A stretch of 64,000 nt of DNA, from the NCBI RefSeq assembly GCF_003667525.1, contig NZ_RCUW01000003.1:62001-126000 (forward strand). Direction: 5' to 3'. This DNA is from Mycetocola_B reblochoni (GTDB lineage: Bacteria; Actinomycetota; Actinomycetes; Actinomycetales; Microbacteriaceae). Under the pieces are notes generated by a model. The model had not been told where the DNA came from. It did not search any database and worked only from the letters and a program-made list of their open reading frames with translations. Positions 7,597 to 16,999 of this stretch are shown one piece after another. Numbering within the stretch: position 1 is the first letter of the stretch; each line of letters starts with the position of its first letter. A program made the position numbers and the translations under genes.

Positions 7597-8868
7597 TCAG
7601 CCGCGGCTCTGACCCGAACCGCGCACCACCCACTTCGTGCTGGTCAGCTCGGCGAGACCCATCGGCCCCCTGGCGTGCAGCTTCTGGGTGGAGATTCCGA
7701 CCTCCGCGCCGAAGCCGAACTCCCCGCCGTCGGTGAACCGCGTGGAGGCGTTGACCATGACCACGGCCGAGTCGACCTCAGCGAGGAACCGTTCGGCGTT
7801 GGCCTGGTCGGAGGTGATGATCGACTCGGTGTGCCCCGTCGAGTACCGACGGATGTGGGCGATCGCCTCGTCGAGGTCGTCGACGACCCGCACGGCGAGG
7901 TCGAGCGAGAGGTACTCGGTCGCCCAGTCGTCGTCGGTGGCCGGCACGACGTCACGGCCCAGGCGCTGCACCGTCTCGTCCCCGTGGATGATGACGCCGG
8001 ACTCCGCGAGCCGGTCGAGGACGGGCGGCAGCAGGCGCTCCGCGGCGTCACGGTGGACGAGGACGGTCTCGACCGCGTTGCACACGCTCGGGCGCTGGAC
8101 CTTCGCGTTGTTCACGATGTCCACCGCCCAGTCCTCCCTCGCCGAGGCGTCGAGGACGATGTGCACCACGCCCGAGCCGGTCTCGATGACGGGGACGAGA
8201 GACTCGGTGACGACCGTCTCGATCAGGTGCGCGCTGCCCCGCGGCACGAGCACGTCGACGAGACCCCTGGCGCGCATCAGCTCGGTCCCGCCCTGCCGGC
8301 CGAAGTCGTCCACCGACTGCACCGCATCCGCGGGCAGCCCCGCGGCGGCGACCGCATCCCTGAGAACGGCGAGGATCGCCCTGTTCGACTCCGCCGCGGC
8401 CGAGCCCCCACGGAGCACGATCGCGTTCCCGCTCTTCAACGCCAGCGCGGCGATGTCGACGGTGACGTTCGGCCTGGCCTCGTAGATCGCGCCCACGACG
8501 CCGAACGGCACGCGGATCTCGTCCACCCGCACGCCGTTCGGCAGGGCCTGACCGCGAACCGACTGGCCGACCGGGTCGGCGAGCCGGGCGATGTCCTCGA
8601 CGGCGACGGCAAGCGCCTCGACGCGGGCATCGTCGAGCAGCAGGCGGTCGAGCAGGCCAGTGGCGAGTCCCGTCTCCCTGCCCGCGGCCAGGTCACGGCG
8701 GTTCGCGTCGATGATGAGCGAAGCGCTGGACCGCAGCGCGGCCGCGATGCCGATCAGGGCGTCCGTCCGCTGACGTCCTGTCGTCGTGGCCAGCACGGTG
8801 GCGGCGGCACGGGACCGGTGCAGTCGTTCGGCGACGGCGGCGGCGATGGAGGTGTCGGGGGCACTCAT
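7597..8868 (-). CDS. proA: Gamma-glutamyl phosphate reductase
   Basis: ProA reduces gamma-glutamyl phosphate to glutamate semialdehyde with NADPH, the second step of proline synthesis. The 423-aa product has the aldehyde-dehydrogenase fold with 'IYEARPNVTVDIAALALKSGNAI' (residues 128-150), 'GGSAAAESN', and the catalytic cysteine at about residue 263 in 'RPSVCNAVETVLVH'. Length is standard. It follows proB by 13 nt, so both kinase and reductase are made together, as expected for channelling of the labile phosphate. Confidence 0.97.
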   Translation of the reverse strand: MSAPDTSIAAAVAERLHRSRAAATVLATTTGRQRTDALIGIAAALRSSASLIIDANRRDLAAGRETGLATGLLDRLLLDDARVEALAVAVEDIARLADPVGQSVRGQALPNGVRVDEIRVPFGVVGAIYEARPNVTVDIAALALKSGNAIVLRGGSAAAESNRAILAVLRDAVAAAGLPADAVQSVDDFGRQGGTELMRARGLVDVLVPRGSAHLIETVVTESLVPVIETGSGVVHIVLDASAREDWAVDIVNNAKVQRPSVCNAVETVLVHRDAAERLLPPVLDRLAESGVIIHGDETVQRLGRDVVPATDDDWATEYLSLDLAVRVVDDLDEAIAHIRRYSTGHTESIITSDQANAERFLAEVDSAVVMVNASTRFTDGGEFGFGAEVGISTQKLHARGPMGLAELTSTKWVVRGSGQSRG

Positions 8869-8881
8869 GGCCCCAGCTTAG

Positions 8882-9715
8882 TTATTCGGCGGCCGAGCCG
8901 GGAGCGGTGAACATCGACGCCCGACCGGCCGGCCGGGGAGCCGGCTCGAACCAGGTGCCGACGTCCGCTCCCCCGAGCGCGTCGCCGACGAGCTCCGTCG
9001 CCGTGATCAGGACTCCGCTGCCCGCCTCGCTGGCGATCATCGCCGCGCTGGCCTTCGTCCCCGCCCCGCCCGTGCCCACGCCGGCCGAGCCGGCGCCACC
9101 GAACTGCACGTGCGCGAGAGAACCGCCCTGCGCGACCGCCGTGATCCGGGTCGCCCCGGGCTCGGTCGGCGGCTTGGTGTAGATCGCATCGACGTCGCTG
9201 AGCAGCACGAGCGCGTCCGCGCCGAGCAGCACGGACACGAGGGAGGCGAGACGGTCGTTGTCGCCGAAGCGGATCTCGTGCGTTGCGACGGTGTCGTTCT
9301 CGTTGACGATCGGAAGGATGCCGAGCGCGAGCAACCTGTCCAGAGCCCTGAGGGCGTTGACACGCGAGCTCGGATCATCGAGGTCGCCCGCCGTGAGCAG
9401 GATCTGCCCCGCGACGAGCCCGTGCCTGGTGAGGCTGCGCTGGTAGCGGTTCATGAGCACGTTCTGGCCGACCGCCGCCGCGGCCTGCTGCGTCGCCAGG
9501 TCGGTCGGGCGCGCCGAGAGGTCGAGGAACGGCAGTCCGGTGGCGATCGCCCCCGAGGACACGAGGACGACCTCCGTGCCGCGTGCCCTGGCTGCGGCGA
9601 GGGCGTCGACGAGCGGCTCGATCTGGGCGGTGCGGTCACCGCTGATCGACGACGAGCCGACCTTGACGACGATCCGGCGTGCCGACGGCAGCCCTGAGCG
9701 CTCCTCGACGGTCAC
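8882..9715 (-). CDS. proB: Glutamate 5-kinase (short form without PUA domain)
   Basis: ProB phosphorylates glutamate, the committed and proline-inhibited step of proline synthesis. Visible amino-acid-kinase motifs are '[11 protein letters not shown]', '[11 protein letters not shown]', '[27 protein letters not shown]', '[12 protein letters not shown]' and '[15 protein letters not shown]'. At 277 aa it has only the kinase domain. The C-terminal PUA domain of 360-370-aa ProBs is absent. The GTG start at 9715 overlaps the obgE stop in a GTGA junction, so it is translationally coupled to obgE. Confidence 0.96.
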   Translation of the reverse strand: MTVEERSGLPSARRIVVKVGSSSISGDRTAQIEPLVDALAAARARGTEVVLVSSGAIATGLPFLDLSARPTDLATQQAAAAVGQNVLMNRYQRSLTRHGLVAGQILLTAGDLDDPSSRVNALRALDRLLALGILPIVNENDTVATHEIRFGDNDRLASLVSVLLGADALVLLSDVDAIYTKPPTEPGATRITAVAQGGSLAHVQFGGAGSAGVGTGGAGTKASAAMIASEAGSGVLITATELVGDALGGADVGTWFEPAPRPAGRASMFTAPGSAAE

Positions 9716-11226
9716 CGCTCCTCGTCCCCCTCCGACCAGAGGCCCGCCTCGCGCTCGCGCTCGAGCTCCTCCCGCGCCTCCGCCTTGGCGTCCATGCGCT
9801 CGTGGTAGCTCGCCTTACGGGCGCCGCGCGTCGGGCGCTCGCTCTCGAAGAGCCTCGCGTCGGACCCGCGCGGCGTCGTCAGGAGCTCCGCCGTGCTGGT
9901 CAGCGTGGGCTCCCAGTCGAACACGACCCCGTCGCCCGCGCCGATGACGACCGTCGATCCGGCCGATGCGCCGGCCTTGACGAGCTGGTCCTCCACACCG
10001 ATCTTGGCGAGCCGATCGGCGAGGTAGCCGACCGCCTCGTCGTTGGTGAAGTCCGTCTGGGCCACCCAGCGCTCCGGCTTCCCCCCGCGGATGCGGTAGA
10101 TCGTGCCGTAGCTGCCCCCCTCGGCCACAACGGTGAAACCGGAGTCGTCGACCGCCTTCGGCCTCAGGACGATGCGGGGGCTGACCTGCTCCTGCGCGGC
10201 GCGCTCGGCTCGTTCGGCCGCGACGAGCTCACCGAGGGCGTAGGACAGCGGGGTGAGTCCGCTATGGCTCACCGCGGAGATCTCGAAGACACGATAGCCG
10301 CGCGACTCCAGCTCGGGGCGGACGAACTCGGCCAGTTCACGGGCCTCCGGCACGTCGACCTTGTTGAGGGCGACGAACTGCGGGCGCTCGAGCAGGGGCA
10401 CATCGCCCTCGGCCACGGTGTAGGCGCCCAGCTCGCCGAGGATGACGTCGAGGTCGCTGATCGGGTCACGTCCGGGCTCGAGGGTCGCGCAGTCGAGTAC
10501 GTGGAGCAGCGCCGAGCAGCGTTCGACGTGGCGAAGGAACTCGAGGCCGAGTCCCTTGCCCTCGCTGGCGCCCTCGATCAGCCCGGGCACGTCCGCGACG
10601 GTGAAGCGGTAGTCGCCGGCCTGGACGACGCCGAGGTTGGGGTGGAGCGTGGTGAAGGGGTAGTCGGCGATCTTCGGCTTGGCCGCGGACATCGCCGCGA
10701 TCAGGCTCGACTTGCCCGCCGAGGGATACCCGACGAGCGCGACGTCCGCCACGGTCTTCAGCTCGAGCTCCACGTCCCCCGTCCACCCGGGCGTGCCGAG
10801 CAGAGCGAAGCCCGGCGCCTTCCGCTTGGTCGAGGCCAGGGCCGCGTTGCCCAGCCCGCCCTGTCCCCCGGGCGCGACAACAACCCGCATGCCGGGTTCG
10901 TCGAGGTCGGCGAGCACCGTCCCGTCCGCGTCGTTGACGACCGTCCCGACCGGGACGGGCAGCTCCAGGACGGCGCCCTTCGCACCGTCGCGGTGGTCGC
11001 CCATGCCGAAACCACCGTGGTCCGACCGGCGATGCGGCGACCGGTGGTAGCCGAGCAGCGTCGTCACCTGGGAGTCGGCGACGAGGACGATGTCACCGCC
11101 GTCACCGCCGTTGCCTCCGTCGGGTCCGGCCAGGGGCTTGAACTTCTCGCGGCGCACGGACACGCAGCCGTTGCCGCCATCACCGGCGCTGAGGTGCAGG
11201 ACGACGCGGTCGACGAATGTTGCCAC
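9712..11226 (-). CDS. obgE: GTPase ObgE/CgtA
   Basis: Obg is an essential GTPase in late 50S assembly and stress control. The 504-aa protein has the glycine-rich Obg fold (residues 1-158), a G domain with P-loop '[10 protein letters not shown]' (166-175), 'DVPGL' and 'NKVD', then an OCT domain and a charged C-terminal tail. The tail after about residue 440 is typical of actinobacterial Obg. Start is GTG 11226. It lies after rplU and rpmA, the classical ribosomal context, and before proB with a 4-nt overlap. Confidence 0.97.
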   Translation of the reverse strand: MATFVDRVVLHLSAGDGGNGCVSVRREKFKPLAGPDGGNGGDGGDIVLVADSQVTTLLGYHRSPHRRSDHGGFGMGDHRDGAKGAVLELPVPVGTVVNDADGTVLADLDEPGMRVVVAPGGQGGLGNAALASTKRKAPGFALLGTPGWTGDVELELKTVADVALVGYPSAGKSSLIAAMSAAKPKIADYPFTTLHPNLGVVQAGDYRFTVADVPGLIEGASEGKGLGLEFLRHVERCSALLHVLDCATLEPGRDPISDLDVILGELGAYTVAEGDVPLLERPQFVALNKVDVPEARELAEFVRPELESRGYRVFEISAVSHSGLTPLSYALGELVAAERAERAAQEQVSPRIVLRPKAVDDSGFTVVAEGGSYGTIYRIRGGKPERWVAQTDFTNDEAVGYLADRLAKIGVEDQLVKAGASAGSTVVIGAGDGVVFDWEPTLTSTAELLTTPRGSDARLFESERPTRGARKASYHERMDAKAEAREELEREREAGLWSEGDEER

Positions 11227-11280
11227 GGTTGCTCACTTTCTTTGGCCCCGAGGGGCGTCCGGCCCGGGGGCCACAAACGA

Positions 11281-11316
11281 CGATGCAGGGGCGGGCACGT
11301 GCCCACCCCTGCATCG
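11281..11316 (-). terminator. Hairpin between rpmA and obgE
   Basis: A near-perfect inverted repeat (11-bp outer arm CGATGCAGGGG plus inner GGGCAC/GTGCCC) lies 13 nt after the rpmA stop. It is probably a partial terminator or processing site that lets ribosomal protein mRNA exceed obgE mRNA. No U-run follows, so the degree of termination is unknown. Confidence 0.65.
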
Positions 11317-11328
11317 GATACAGCGGGA

Positions 11329-11586
11329 CTACTCCGCTGCGGCGACGATGTTGACGACCTTGCGGCCGCCCTTGGCGCCGAACTCGACCGCACCGGCGGC
11401 GAGGGCGAACAGCGTGTCGTCGCCACCGCGGCCGACGTTCACGCCGGGGTGGAAGTGGGTGCCGCGCTGGCGGACGATGATCTCGCCAGCGGAGACGACC
11501 TGACCGCCGAAGCGCTTCACGCCGAGGCGCTGAGCGTTCGAATCACGACCGTTGCGAGTGGAGCTCGCACCCTTCTTGTGTGCCAT
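11329..11586 (-). CDS. rpmA: 50S ribosomal protein bL27
   Basis: The 85-aa protein has the expected '[29 protein letters not shown]' opening (shown by residues 1-29) and the '[28 protein letters not shown]' core. bL27 reaches toward the peptidyl-transferase centre. There is no N-terminal extension needing Prp-type cleavage. It follows rplU by 19 nt. Confidence 0.98.
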   Translation of the reverse strand: MAHKKGASSTRNGRDSNAQRLGVKRFGGQVVSAGEIIVRQRGTHFHPGVNVGRGGDDTLFALAAGAVEFGAKGGRKVVNIVAAAE

Positions 11587-11605
11587 GTCTGTTTCTCCTG
11601 CCTGG

Positions 11606-11914
11606 CTACTTGATGCCGGTGATCTTGACGCGGGTGAGGTCCTGGCGGTGGCCCTGACGCTTCTTGTACCCGGTTTTGTTCTTGAACTTCTGGATGACGA
11701 TCTTCGGGCCGCGAAGGTCGTTGAGGACCTCGCCGGTCACCGTGACCTTGGCCAGCGCGTCCTGGTCGGAGGTGATGGTGTCACCGTCGACGAGCAGAAC
11801 AGCCGGGAACGAAACCTTGCCGTCCTTATCGCCCGCGATGCGGTTCGTCGTGACGATCGTTCCGATCTCCACCTTCTCCTGCCGGCCACCGGCGCGCACA
11901 ACTGCGTAAACCAC
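11606..11914 (-). CDS. rplU: 50S ribosomal protein bL21
   Basis: The 102-aa product begins '[18 protein letters not shown]' and ends '[20 protein letters not shown]', the conserved 23S rRNA-binding end of bL21. Start is GTG 11914. It is the first gene of the rplU-rpmA-obgE-proBA run and has a leader of roughly 135 nt with small hairpins (for example GGAGC/GCTCC at about 11934-11948 and GTGCGG/CCGCAC at about 11961-11978) that may serve in autoregulation. Confidence 0.98.
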   Translation of the reverse strand: MVYAVVRAGGRQEKVEIGTIVTTNRIAGDKDGKVSFPAVLLVDGDTITSDQDALAKVTVTGEVLNDLRGPKIVIQKFKNKTGYKKRQGHRQDLTRVKITGIK

Positions 11915-12054
11915 TACTCGTACCTATTCCTTAGGGAGCTGACGCTCCGAACTAACACTGTGCGGGAATCTCCGCACGAGGCGGGTGTTCCCTTGGGGCT
12001 GCCGTCCGGCAGAAATCCGTGAGGTGCGAACAACACACCGCATACCAAAGATCG

Positions 12055-12083
12055 AGAATACTCGATTCGAGGGTGAGGGACAA
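12055..12083 (-). promoter_or_regulatory. Promoter of the rplU-rpmA operon
   Basis: On the minus strand TTGTCC (12078-12083) and TATTCT (12055-12060) are separated by 17 nt, a good match to a sigma-70-type promoter. Transcription would start near 12048. Confidence 0.6.
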
Positions 12084-12196
12084 ATGGTGACACGCCCCGG
12101 CGGGCCGAAAAACCCGATGCCGGGGTTCCCTGCACCCCGGCATCGGCCGTCCCCCGAGGAACAGGGACCGGCGCGGGGCTCGGCTAGCATGACCCC

Positions 12197-12487
12197 ATGG
12201 CCGTCCTGATCGACCCCCCGCTCTGGCCCGCCCACGGCACCACGTGGTCGCATCTGATCAGCGACACGTCGATCGAGGAGCTGCACGCGTTCGCCGACGC
12301 CAACCGGGTGCCCCGTCGAGGCTTCGACCTGGACCACTACGACGTCCCGGCCTCACGCCACCACGAACTCGTCGCCGCGGGTGCCGTGAGCGTCGACGCC
12401 CACGCCCTCGTGCGCCGCCTCCTGGCAAGCGGGCTGAGGGTGCCGGCCAAGGACCGACACCCCCGCGGCTACTCCGCCGAGTCCTGA
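12197..12487 (+). CDS. DUF4031-domain protein
   Basis: A 96-aa protein opening 'MAVLIDPPLWPAHGTTWSHLISD', with 'FDLDHYDVPASRH', matching the DUF4031 family of small actinobacterial proteins of unknown function. The invariant Asp, His and Tyr residues hint at an enzyme or metal site, but nothing is proven. TAGCAT at 12185-12190 lies 6 nt before the ATG, which fits a leaderless transcript. Its stop overlaps the convergent rne coding end by 19 bp. Confidence 0.85.
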   Translation: MAVLIDPPLWPAHGTTWSHLISDTSIEELHAFADANRVPRRGFDLDHYDVPASRHHELVAAGAVSVDAHALVRRLLASGLRVPAKDRHPRGYSAES

Positions 12488-15400
12488 GTCTCGCCCACGC
12501 TGCCCGTGATCGCATCCGTCGTCACGCGGCGGCTACGCACGGCCTTTCGCGGCTGCTCCTGCGTCGGCAGGCTGTCGAGCACGGAGTCGAGAAGCTGCTT
12601 CGCCTGACGCGTGTCCGTCGCCGGACGACCGTGCGGTGCAGCCGTCGGCAGGTCGAGGACGACCGGCGCGGCCGTTCCGGCCTCGGTGACGGGCTGCGAC
12701 ACCCGACGTCGACGTGACGCCGGGCGGGTGGCCGGGGCGGAGGCGGGCACCGCGGGTGCGGTCGTCGCGGATGACTCGCTCGCCGTCGCCGTCGCCGTGG
12801 CCGCCGGCGCCGTGGCATCGGCCGTCGTCCGGCGCGGCGAACCGCCCGCCGACGCCGAGCGCGCCGGACGATCCGTCGCGGCCCGGCTCCCTGCCGGCGC
12901 CTCACCGGCCGACGCCCGCTCGGCTTCCTTCGCCGCCCGCGCACGCTCGGCACGCTCGGCCCTGGTCGGACGCTCGCCCCTCGCCCTGCGCGCCGCACGC
13001 TCATCGCCGCTCGCACGCTCATCGCCGCTCGCGCGCTCCGTCGGCGCGGCCGTGCCGTCCGACGACGCGCTCGATGCGGACGCACGGCGCGAACCGTTGC
13101 GCGGGGAATCCGTGCCGCGCTCTCCGGGCTCGGAGGCAGTCACCGGGGATCCTGCGACCTCCCGCGCGGCCGACTCCGATTCAGTCGACGCACTGGTGCG
13201 GGCGGACTCGCCGTCCCCCTTGCCCCGTGCGCGGCCCCGACCGCGGCCGCCGCGTCGCGAGGTGGGCTCGTCCGTGTGCGCGGACTCCGCCGCCGCTCCG
13301 TCGGCCGGGCGCGTCTCGGCGGCCTCGACCGCTGCCGCCTGGCCGCCGGCATCGGCGTGTTCGATCGCCCCGTCGACCACGAGCGTGGAGGCGGCGATCT
13401 TCGCCAGCGCGTTCTTGGCGTCATCGGTGATGGCGTGTGCCTTGGACTCGTTCTTCGACGGGCCGGAGCCGTTCGACGACGATCCGTTCGACGAAGAGCC
13501 GTTCGAGGACCCCTTGCCCTTCCGGGGAGAGCTGTTCGACGACGACGAGCGGTGCTTCGCGACCGGCTCGTGGTGCACGATCACCCCGCGCCCCGCGCAC
13601 ACCTCGCACGCCTCGCTGAAGGTCTCCAGCAGCCCGAGGCCGAGCTTCTTACGCGTCATCTGCACGAGGCCGAGCGAGGTGACCTCCGCGACCTGGTGCT
13701 TCGTGCGGTCGCGGCTCAGGCACTCGATGAGACGCCGGAGAACGAGGTCCCTGTTGCTCTCGAGGACCATGTCGATGAAGTCGACGACGATGATCCCACC
13801 GATGTCGCGCAGCCGCAGCTGCCGGACGATCTCCTCGGCGGCCTCGAGGTTGTTCTTCGTGACCGTCTCCTCGAGGTTGCCGCCGGATCCGACGAACTTC
13901 CCCGTGTTGACGTCGATCACCGTCATCGCCTCGGTGCGGTCGATCACCAGCGAGCCGCCGGAGGGCAGCCACACCTTGCGGTCGAGCGCCTTCTCGATCT
14001 GCTCGGTCACCCGGTACTGGTCGAAGACGTCCCTCGTGCCCTCGTAGGTCTCGATCCTGTCGATGAGCTCGGGCGCGACCTGGTGCAGGTACTGCTCGAT
14101 GGTCTGCTTGGCGTCGTCGCCGGCGATGACCATCTTCTGGAAGTCCTCGTTGAACACGTCACGGACGATCTTGACCAGGAGGTCGGGCTCCGCGTGCAGC
14201 AGAGTGGGCGCACTCGCCGAGGCGACGCGCGAGCTGATGTGCTCCCACTGGCCGGTGAGACGGCTGACGTCGAGCGTGAGCTGCTCCTCCGTCGCGCCCT
14301 CGGCCGCGGTCCGGACGATCACGCCGGCGTTCTCGGGCAGGACCTCCTTGAGGATCTTCTTGAGCCGGGACCGCTCGGTGTCGGGGAGCTTGCGCGAGAT
14401 GCCGGACATCGAGCCGTTCGGCACGTAGACGAGGTAGCGGCCCGGCAGGGAGATCTGGCTGGTGAGCCTGGCGCCCTTGTGCCCGACGGGGTCCTTCGTG
14501 ACCTGCACGAGCACCTTGTCACCGGGCTTGAGCGCGAGCTCGATCCGGCGCGGCTGGTTGCCGTTCTCGAGGCTGTCCCAGTCGACCTCACCCGAGTAGA
14601 GCACGGCGTTGCGACCGCGGCCGATGTCGATGAAGGCCGCCTCCATGCTCGGGAGCACGTTCTGCACACGACCCAGGTAGACGTTGCCGATGAGGCTCGC
14701 CTCCTGGCTCCTGGCGACGTAGTGCTCCACGAGGACGCCGTCCTCGAGGACGCCGATCTGCGTGCGGTTCGGGAGCGAGCGCACGATCATCGAGCGGTCG
14801 ACCGACTCGCGCCGGGCGAGGAACTCCGCCTCGGTCACGACGCTCCGGCGACGCCCGGCGTCGCGGCCATCGCGGCGACGCTGCTTCTTTGCCTCGAGCC
14901 GTGTGGAGCCCTTGATCTTCTGCGGCTCGGTGATGAGCTCGGGCTCGCGCCGGCGGGGCTCGTCGTCGCGACGGTCGTCGTTCCTACGGTCATCCCCCCT
15001 GCGGCGGCTGCGGCGGCGCGTCGACGACCCGGAGGGCTCGTCGGTCTCGTCGTCGTCGCGATCATGACCGCTGCCCGGAAGCGGGGGCAGCGGCGGGTAG
15101 GCGCTGAGGTCGGGAGCGCGGAAGACGAGCGTGGTGCTCACCTTCGACACGAACGCGGCCGGGATGTCCTGCTCGGCCACCGGAGTGTGCTGGTCGCCGG
15201 CGACGGCAGCGCCGGCTTCCACCGACGCGTCCGTGCCCTCGTCCGCCGACGCGGAGGCGTCGCTGTCGGTCGCCTTCCCCGCCGGGGCGGTGTCGGGCGC
15301 GGCACCCGCGGGCTCATCCGCATCGGTCGCGGCCGCGGCGGACTCAGCCGCAGCGGCAGCGGCCCCCGCCGCATCGGGAACGGCGGTGTCGATCACCGCG

Positions 15401-15492
15401 TCCGCCTGCCGTCCCTCCGTCTGGACCGCGGCCTCGTGCTCCGCCACGCTGTCGGTCGAGCTGTTTTCGTTTGTGTCGTTGTCTTTCACCAT
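12469..15492 (-). CDS. rne: Ribonuclease E/G
   Basis: The main endoribonuclease of mRNA decay and rRNA/tRNA processing. The 1007-aa protein has a disordered acidic/Ala-rich N-terminus (about residues 1-260), then the S1-type RNA-binding stretch 'EASLIGNVYLGRVQNVLPSM', the RNase core with 'DVNTGKFVG' and 'GGIIVVDFIDM' carrying catalytic aspartates, and the zinc-link 'CEVCAGRG'. A long Ala/Arg/Ser tail follows, with repeats such as 'SSNG' and 'ASGDER'. This N- and C-terminally extended layout matches mycobacterial RNase E. I take ATG 15492 because AGGAG lies 11 nt upstream. GTG 15504 would overlap that site. Its 3' end overlaps the DUF4031 gene. Confidence 0.95.
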   Translation of the reverse strand: MVKDNDTNENSSTDSVAEHEAAVQTEGRQADAVIDTAVPDAAGAAAAAAESAAAATDADEPAGAAPDTAPAGKATDSDASASADEGTDASVEAGAAVAGDQHTPVAEQDIPAAFVSKVSTTLVFRAPDLSAYPPLPPLPGSGHDRDDDETDEPSGSSTRRRSRRRGDDRRNDDRRDDEPRRREPELITEPQKIKGSTRLEAKKQRRRDGRDAGRRRSVVTEAEFLARRESVDRSMIVRSLPNRTQIGVLEDGVLVEHYVARSQEASLIGNVYLGRVQNVLPSMEAAFIDIGRGRNAVLYSGEVDWDSLENGNQPRRIELALKPGDKVLVQVTKDPVGHKGARLTSQISLPGRYLVYVPNGSMSGISRKLPDTERSRLKKILKEVLPENAGVIVRTAAEGATEEQLTLDVSRLTGQWEHISSRVASASAPTLLHAEPDLLVKIVRDVFNEDFQKMVIAGDDAKQTIEQYLHQVAPELIDRIETYEGTRDVFDQYRVTEQIEKALDRKVWLPSGGSLVIDRTEAMTVIDVNTGKFVGSGGNLEETVTKNNLEAAEEIVRQLRLRDIGGIIVVDFIDMVLESNRDLVLRRLIECLSRDRTKHQVAEVTSLGLVQMTRKKLGLGLLETFSEACEVCAGRGVIVHHEPVAKHRSSSSNSSPRKGKGSSNGSSSNGSSSNGSGPSKNESKAHAITDDAKNALAKIAASTLVVDGAIEHADAGGQAAAVEAAETRPADGAAAESAHTDEPTSRRGGRGRGRARGKGDGESARTSASTESESAAREVAGSPVTASEPGERGTDSPRNGSRRASASSASSDGTAAPTERASGDERASGDERAARRARGERPTRAERAERARAAKEAERASAGEAPAGSRAATDRPARSASAGGSPRRTTADATAPAATATATASESSATTAPAVPASAPATRPASRRRRVSQPVTEAGTAAPVVLDLPTAAPHGRPATDTRQAKQLLDSVLDSLPTQEQPRKAVRSRRVTTDAITGSVGETQDSAE

Positions 15493-15797
15493 GGACTGGT
15501 GCACTCCTCATCCGTTCGCCGTGTCTCCACGGGACGGGAACTCTTCTGCGGGCGCCCCTCTGCGGGGCGACTCGCACATCTTCAGTGGTCTGAACGTTCT
15601 GTGCCCGATCGGTACTCCGACCGACCGGTGCTTCTGGTCCGATCCGCCGTGAAGCGGACCGCCTCCGGCCGCCGCGGCGGCCAAAACTCTAATCCGTGGC
15701 CGACGTTCACCGTCAACCACGGATTCAGACTACCGCATGCTCCCCCGCAGGCACGGAAGGCAGCTGAACCCCGCAACCCGCGTGGCACAATCGGAGT
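15493..15797. promoter_or_regulatory. Divergent intergenic region between rne and the VKOR gene
   Basis: Holds a possible rne promoter on the minus strand: TTGACG at 15711-15716 and TAGAGT at 15686-15691 with a 19-nt spacer, giving a leader of nearly 190 nt. RNase E leaders are often long and autoregulatory. On the plus strand CACAAT (15786-15791) lies 6 nt before the VKOR start. No coding sequence is apparent. Confidence 0.45.
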
Positions 15798-16406
15798 GTG
15801 TACACCGCTACCGACGTCGCGACGCCGAGGGGCCAGCGTTCGCTCGGCGTCGTCCTCATCGTCACCTCCCTCATCGCCTGGGCTGCGGCGTTCGCGCTCA
15901 CGATCGACAAGTTCCGTCAGCTCGCCGACCCGGACGCCGTCCTCTCCTGCAACTTCAGCCTGCTCGTGCAGTGCGGCAAGAACCTCGACTCGTGGCAGGG
16001 TGCGGTGTTCGGCTTCCCCAACCCGATCCTCGGCCTCGCCGGTTGGGCGATGGTGCTCGTCGCCGGTGTCGTCGCGGTGAGCGGGGTCCGGATGCCCCGG
16101 TGGTTCTGGCTCGTGTTCACCGCCGGCATGGCCTTCGCCATCGGTCTGGTGATCTGGCTCATCTCGCAGTCGGTGTTCGTCCTCGGAACGCTGTGCCCGT
16201 GGTGCATGGTCACCTGGGCCGTGACGATCCCGGCCTTCCTCTCCACGGTGCTCTTCATCGCCCGCGGCGACGTCCTCGGGCTGCCCGAGCGCGGGCGGCG
16301 CGTCGCCGACAGGGCGAGCTCCTGGCTGCCGCTGCTCGTGCTGCTGTGCTACCTGGTGGTCGCCCTCATCGCCCAGCTGCGCCTCGACGTCCTGTCCTAC
16401 CTCTGA
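15798..16406 (+). CDS. Vitamin K epoxide reductase (VKOR) family membrane protein
   Basis: A 202-aa membrane protein with about five hydrophobic segments. It carries the four family cysteines: loop pair C51 and C59 (CNFSLLVQCG) and active-site CPWC at C133/C136. Bacterial VKOR reoxidises a periplasmic DsbA-like protein using menaquinone, driving disulfide formation in exported proteins. No DsbA partner is adjacent; the cytoplasmic DsbA-like protein at 39.6 kb is not an obvious one. The GTG start at 15798 has a -10-like box 6 nt upstream and no usable ribosome site, so it is probably leaderless. Confidence 0.93.
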   Translation: MYTATDVATPRGQRSLGVVLIVTSLIAWAAAFALTIDKFRQLADPDAVLSCNFSLLVQCGKNLDSWQGAVFGFPNPILGLAGWAMVLVAGVVAVSGVRMPRWFWLVFTAGMAFAIGLVIWLISQSVFVLGTLCPWCMVTWAVTIPAFLSTVLFIARGDVLGLPERGRRVADRASSWLPLLVLLCYLVVALIAQLRLDVLSYL

Positions 16407-16436
16407 GCGGACGCCCGCCGCGCCCGGCGCGCAACA

Positions 16437-16473
16437 GAACGCGGCGGGGAGATCGTCTCTCCCCGCCGCGTTC
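16437..16473. terminator. Strong bidirectional hairpin between VKOR gene and ndk
   Basis: A perfect 16-bp stem (GAACGCGGCGGGGAGA and its complement) with a 5-nt loop lies after the VKOR stop and beyond the ndk stop. It probably terminates both convergent genes. The rest of 16407-16582 is GC-rich with smaller inverted repeats and no gene. Confidence 0.75.
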
Positions 16474-16582
16474 CCCGCGTCGGCCCGCCGTCAGCGGCGT
16501 CCGAACGTCAGCCGCGTCCGGCGCGGGCGAGCGGACGTCGCGGCGTCCGAACACCACGCGTCAGCGCAGCAGCAGTCGACAC

Positions 16583-16999
16583 TCAGCCGAACCAGAGACC
16601 GAGCTCACGGGCAGCGGACTCGGGGCTGTCGGACCCGTGCACGAGGTTCTGCTGAACGGCCAGTCCCCAATCCCGGCCGAGGTCGCCGCGGATCGTGCCG
16701 GGGGCGGCCGTCGTCGGGTCGGTCGTGCCGGCCAGTGAACGGAAGCCCTCGATCACGCGGTTGCCCGCGAGGCGGATCGCGACGACCGGACCGGACTGCA
16801 TGAACTCGACGAGGGGCTCGTAGAAGGGCTTGCCCTGGTGCTCCTCGTAGTGCGCGGCGAGCAGCTCGCGGTCGGGCTGGACGAGGCGCAGGTCGATGAG
16901 CGAGTAGCCCTTCGCCTCGACCCGGCGGAGGATCTCGCCGGTGAGGCCGCGGGCGACGCCGTCGGGCTTGACCAGGACGAGGGTTTCTTCGATGTTCAT
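16583..16999 (-). CDS. ndk: Nucleoside diphosphate kinase
   Basis: Ndk balances NTP and dNTP pools by ping-pong phosphotransfer. The 138-aa product contains 'LVLVKPDGVARGL' and the active-site histidine at residue 121 in 'NLVHGSDS'. Length is standard. The ATG overlaps the stop of the DUF4233 gene in an ATGA junction, placing it at the end of the ileS-folC-DUF4233-ndk run. Confidence 0.98.
   Translation of the reverse strand: MNIEETLVLVKPDGVARGLTGEILRRVEAKGYSLIDLRLVQPDRELLAAHYEEHQGKPFYEPLVEFMQSGPVVAIRLAGNRVIEGFRSLAGTTDPTTAAPGTIRGDLGRDWGLAVQQNLVHGSDSPESAARELGLWFG

Noticed and set aside
13276..16080. 934-codon plus-strand open frame opposite rne
   Set aside because: It is a shadow of RNase E and of the VKOR gene, without domains or ribosome site.
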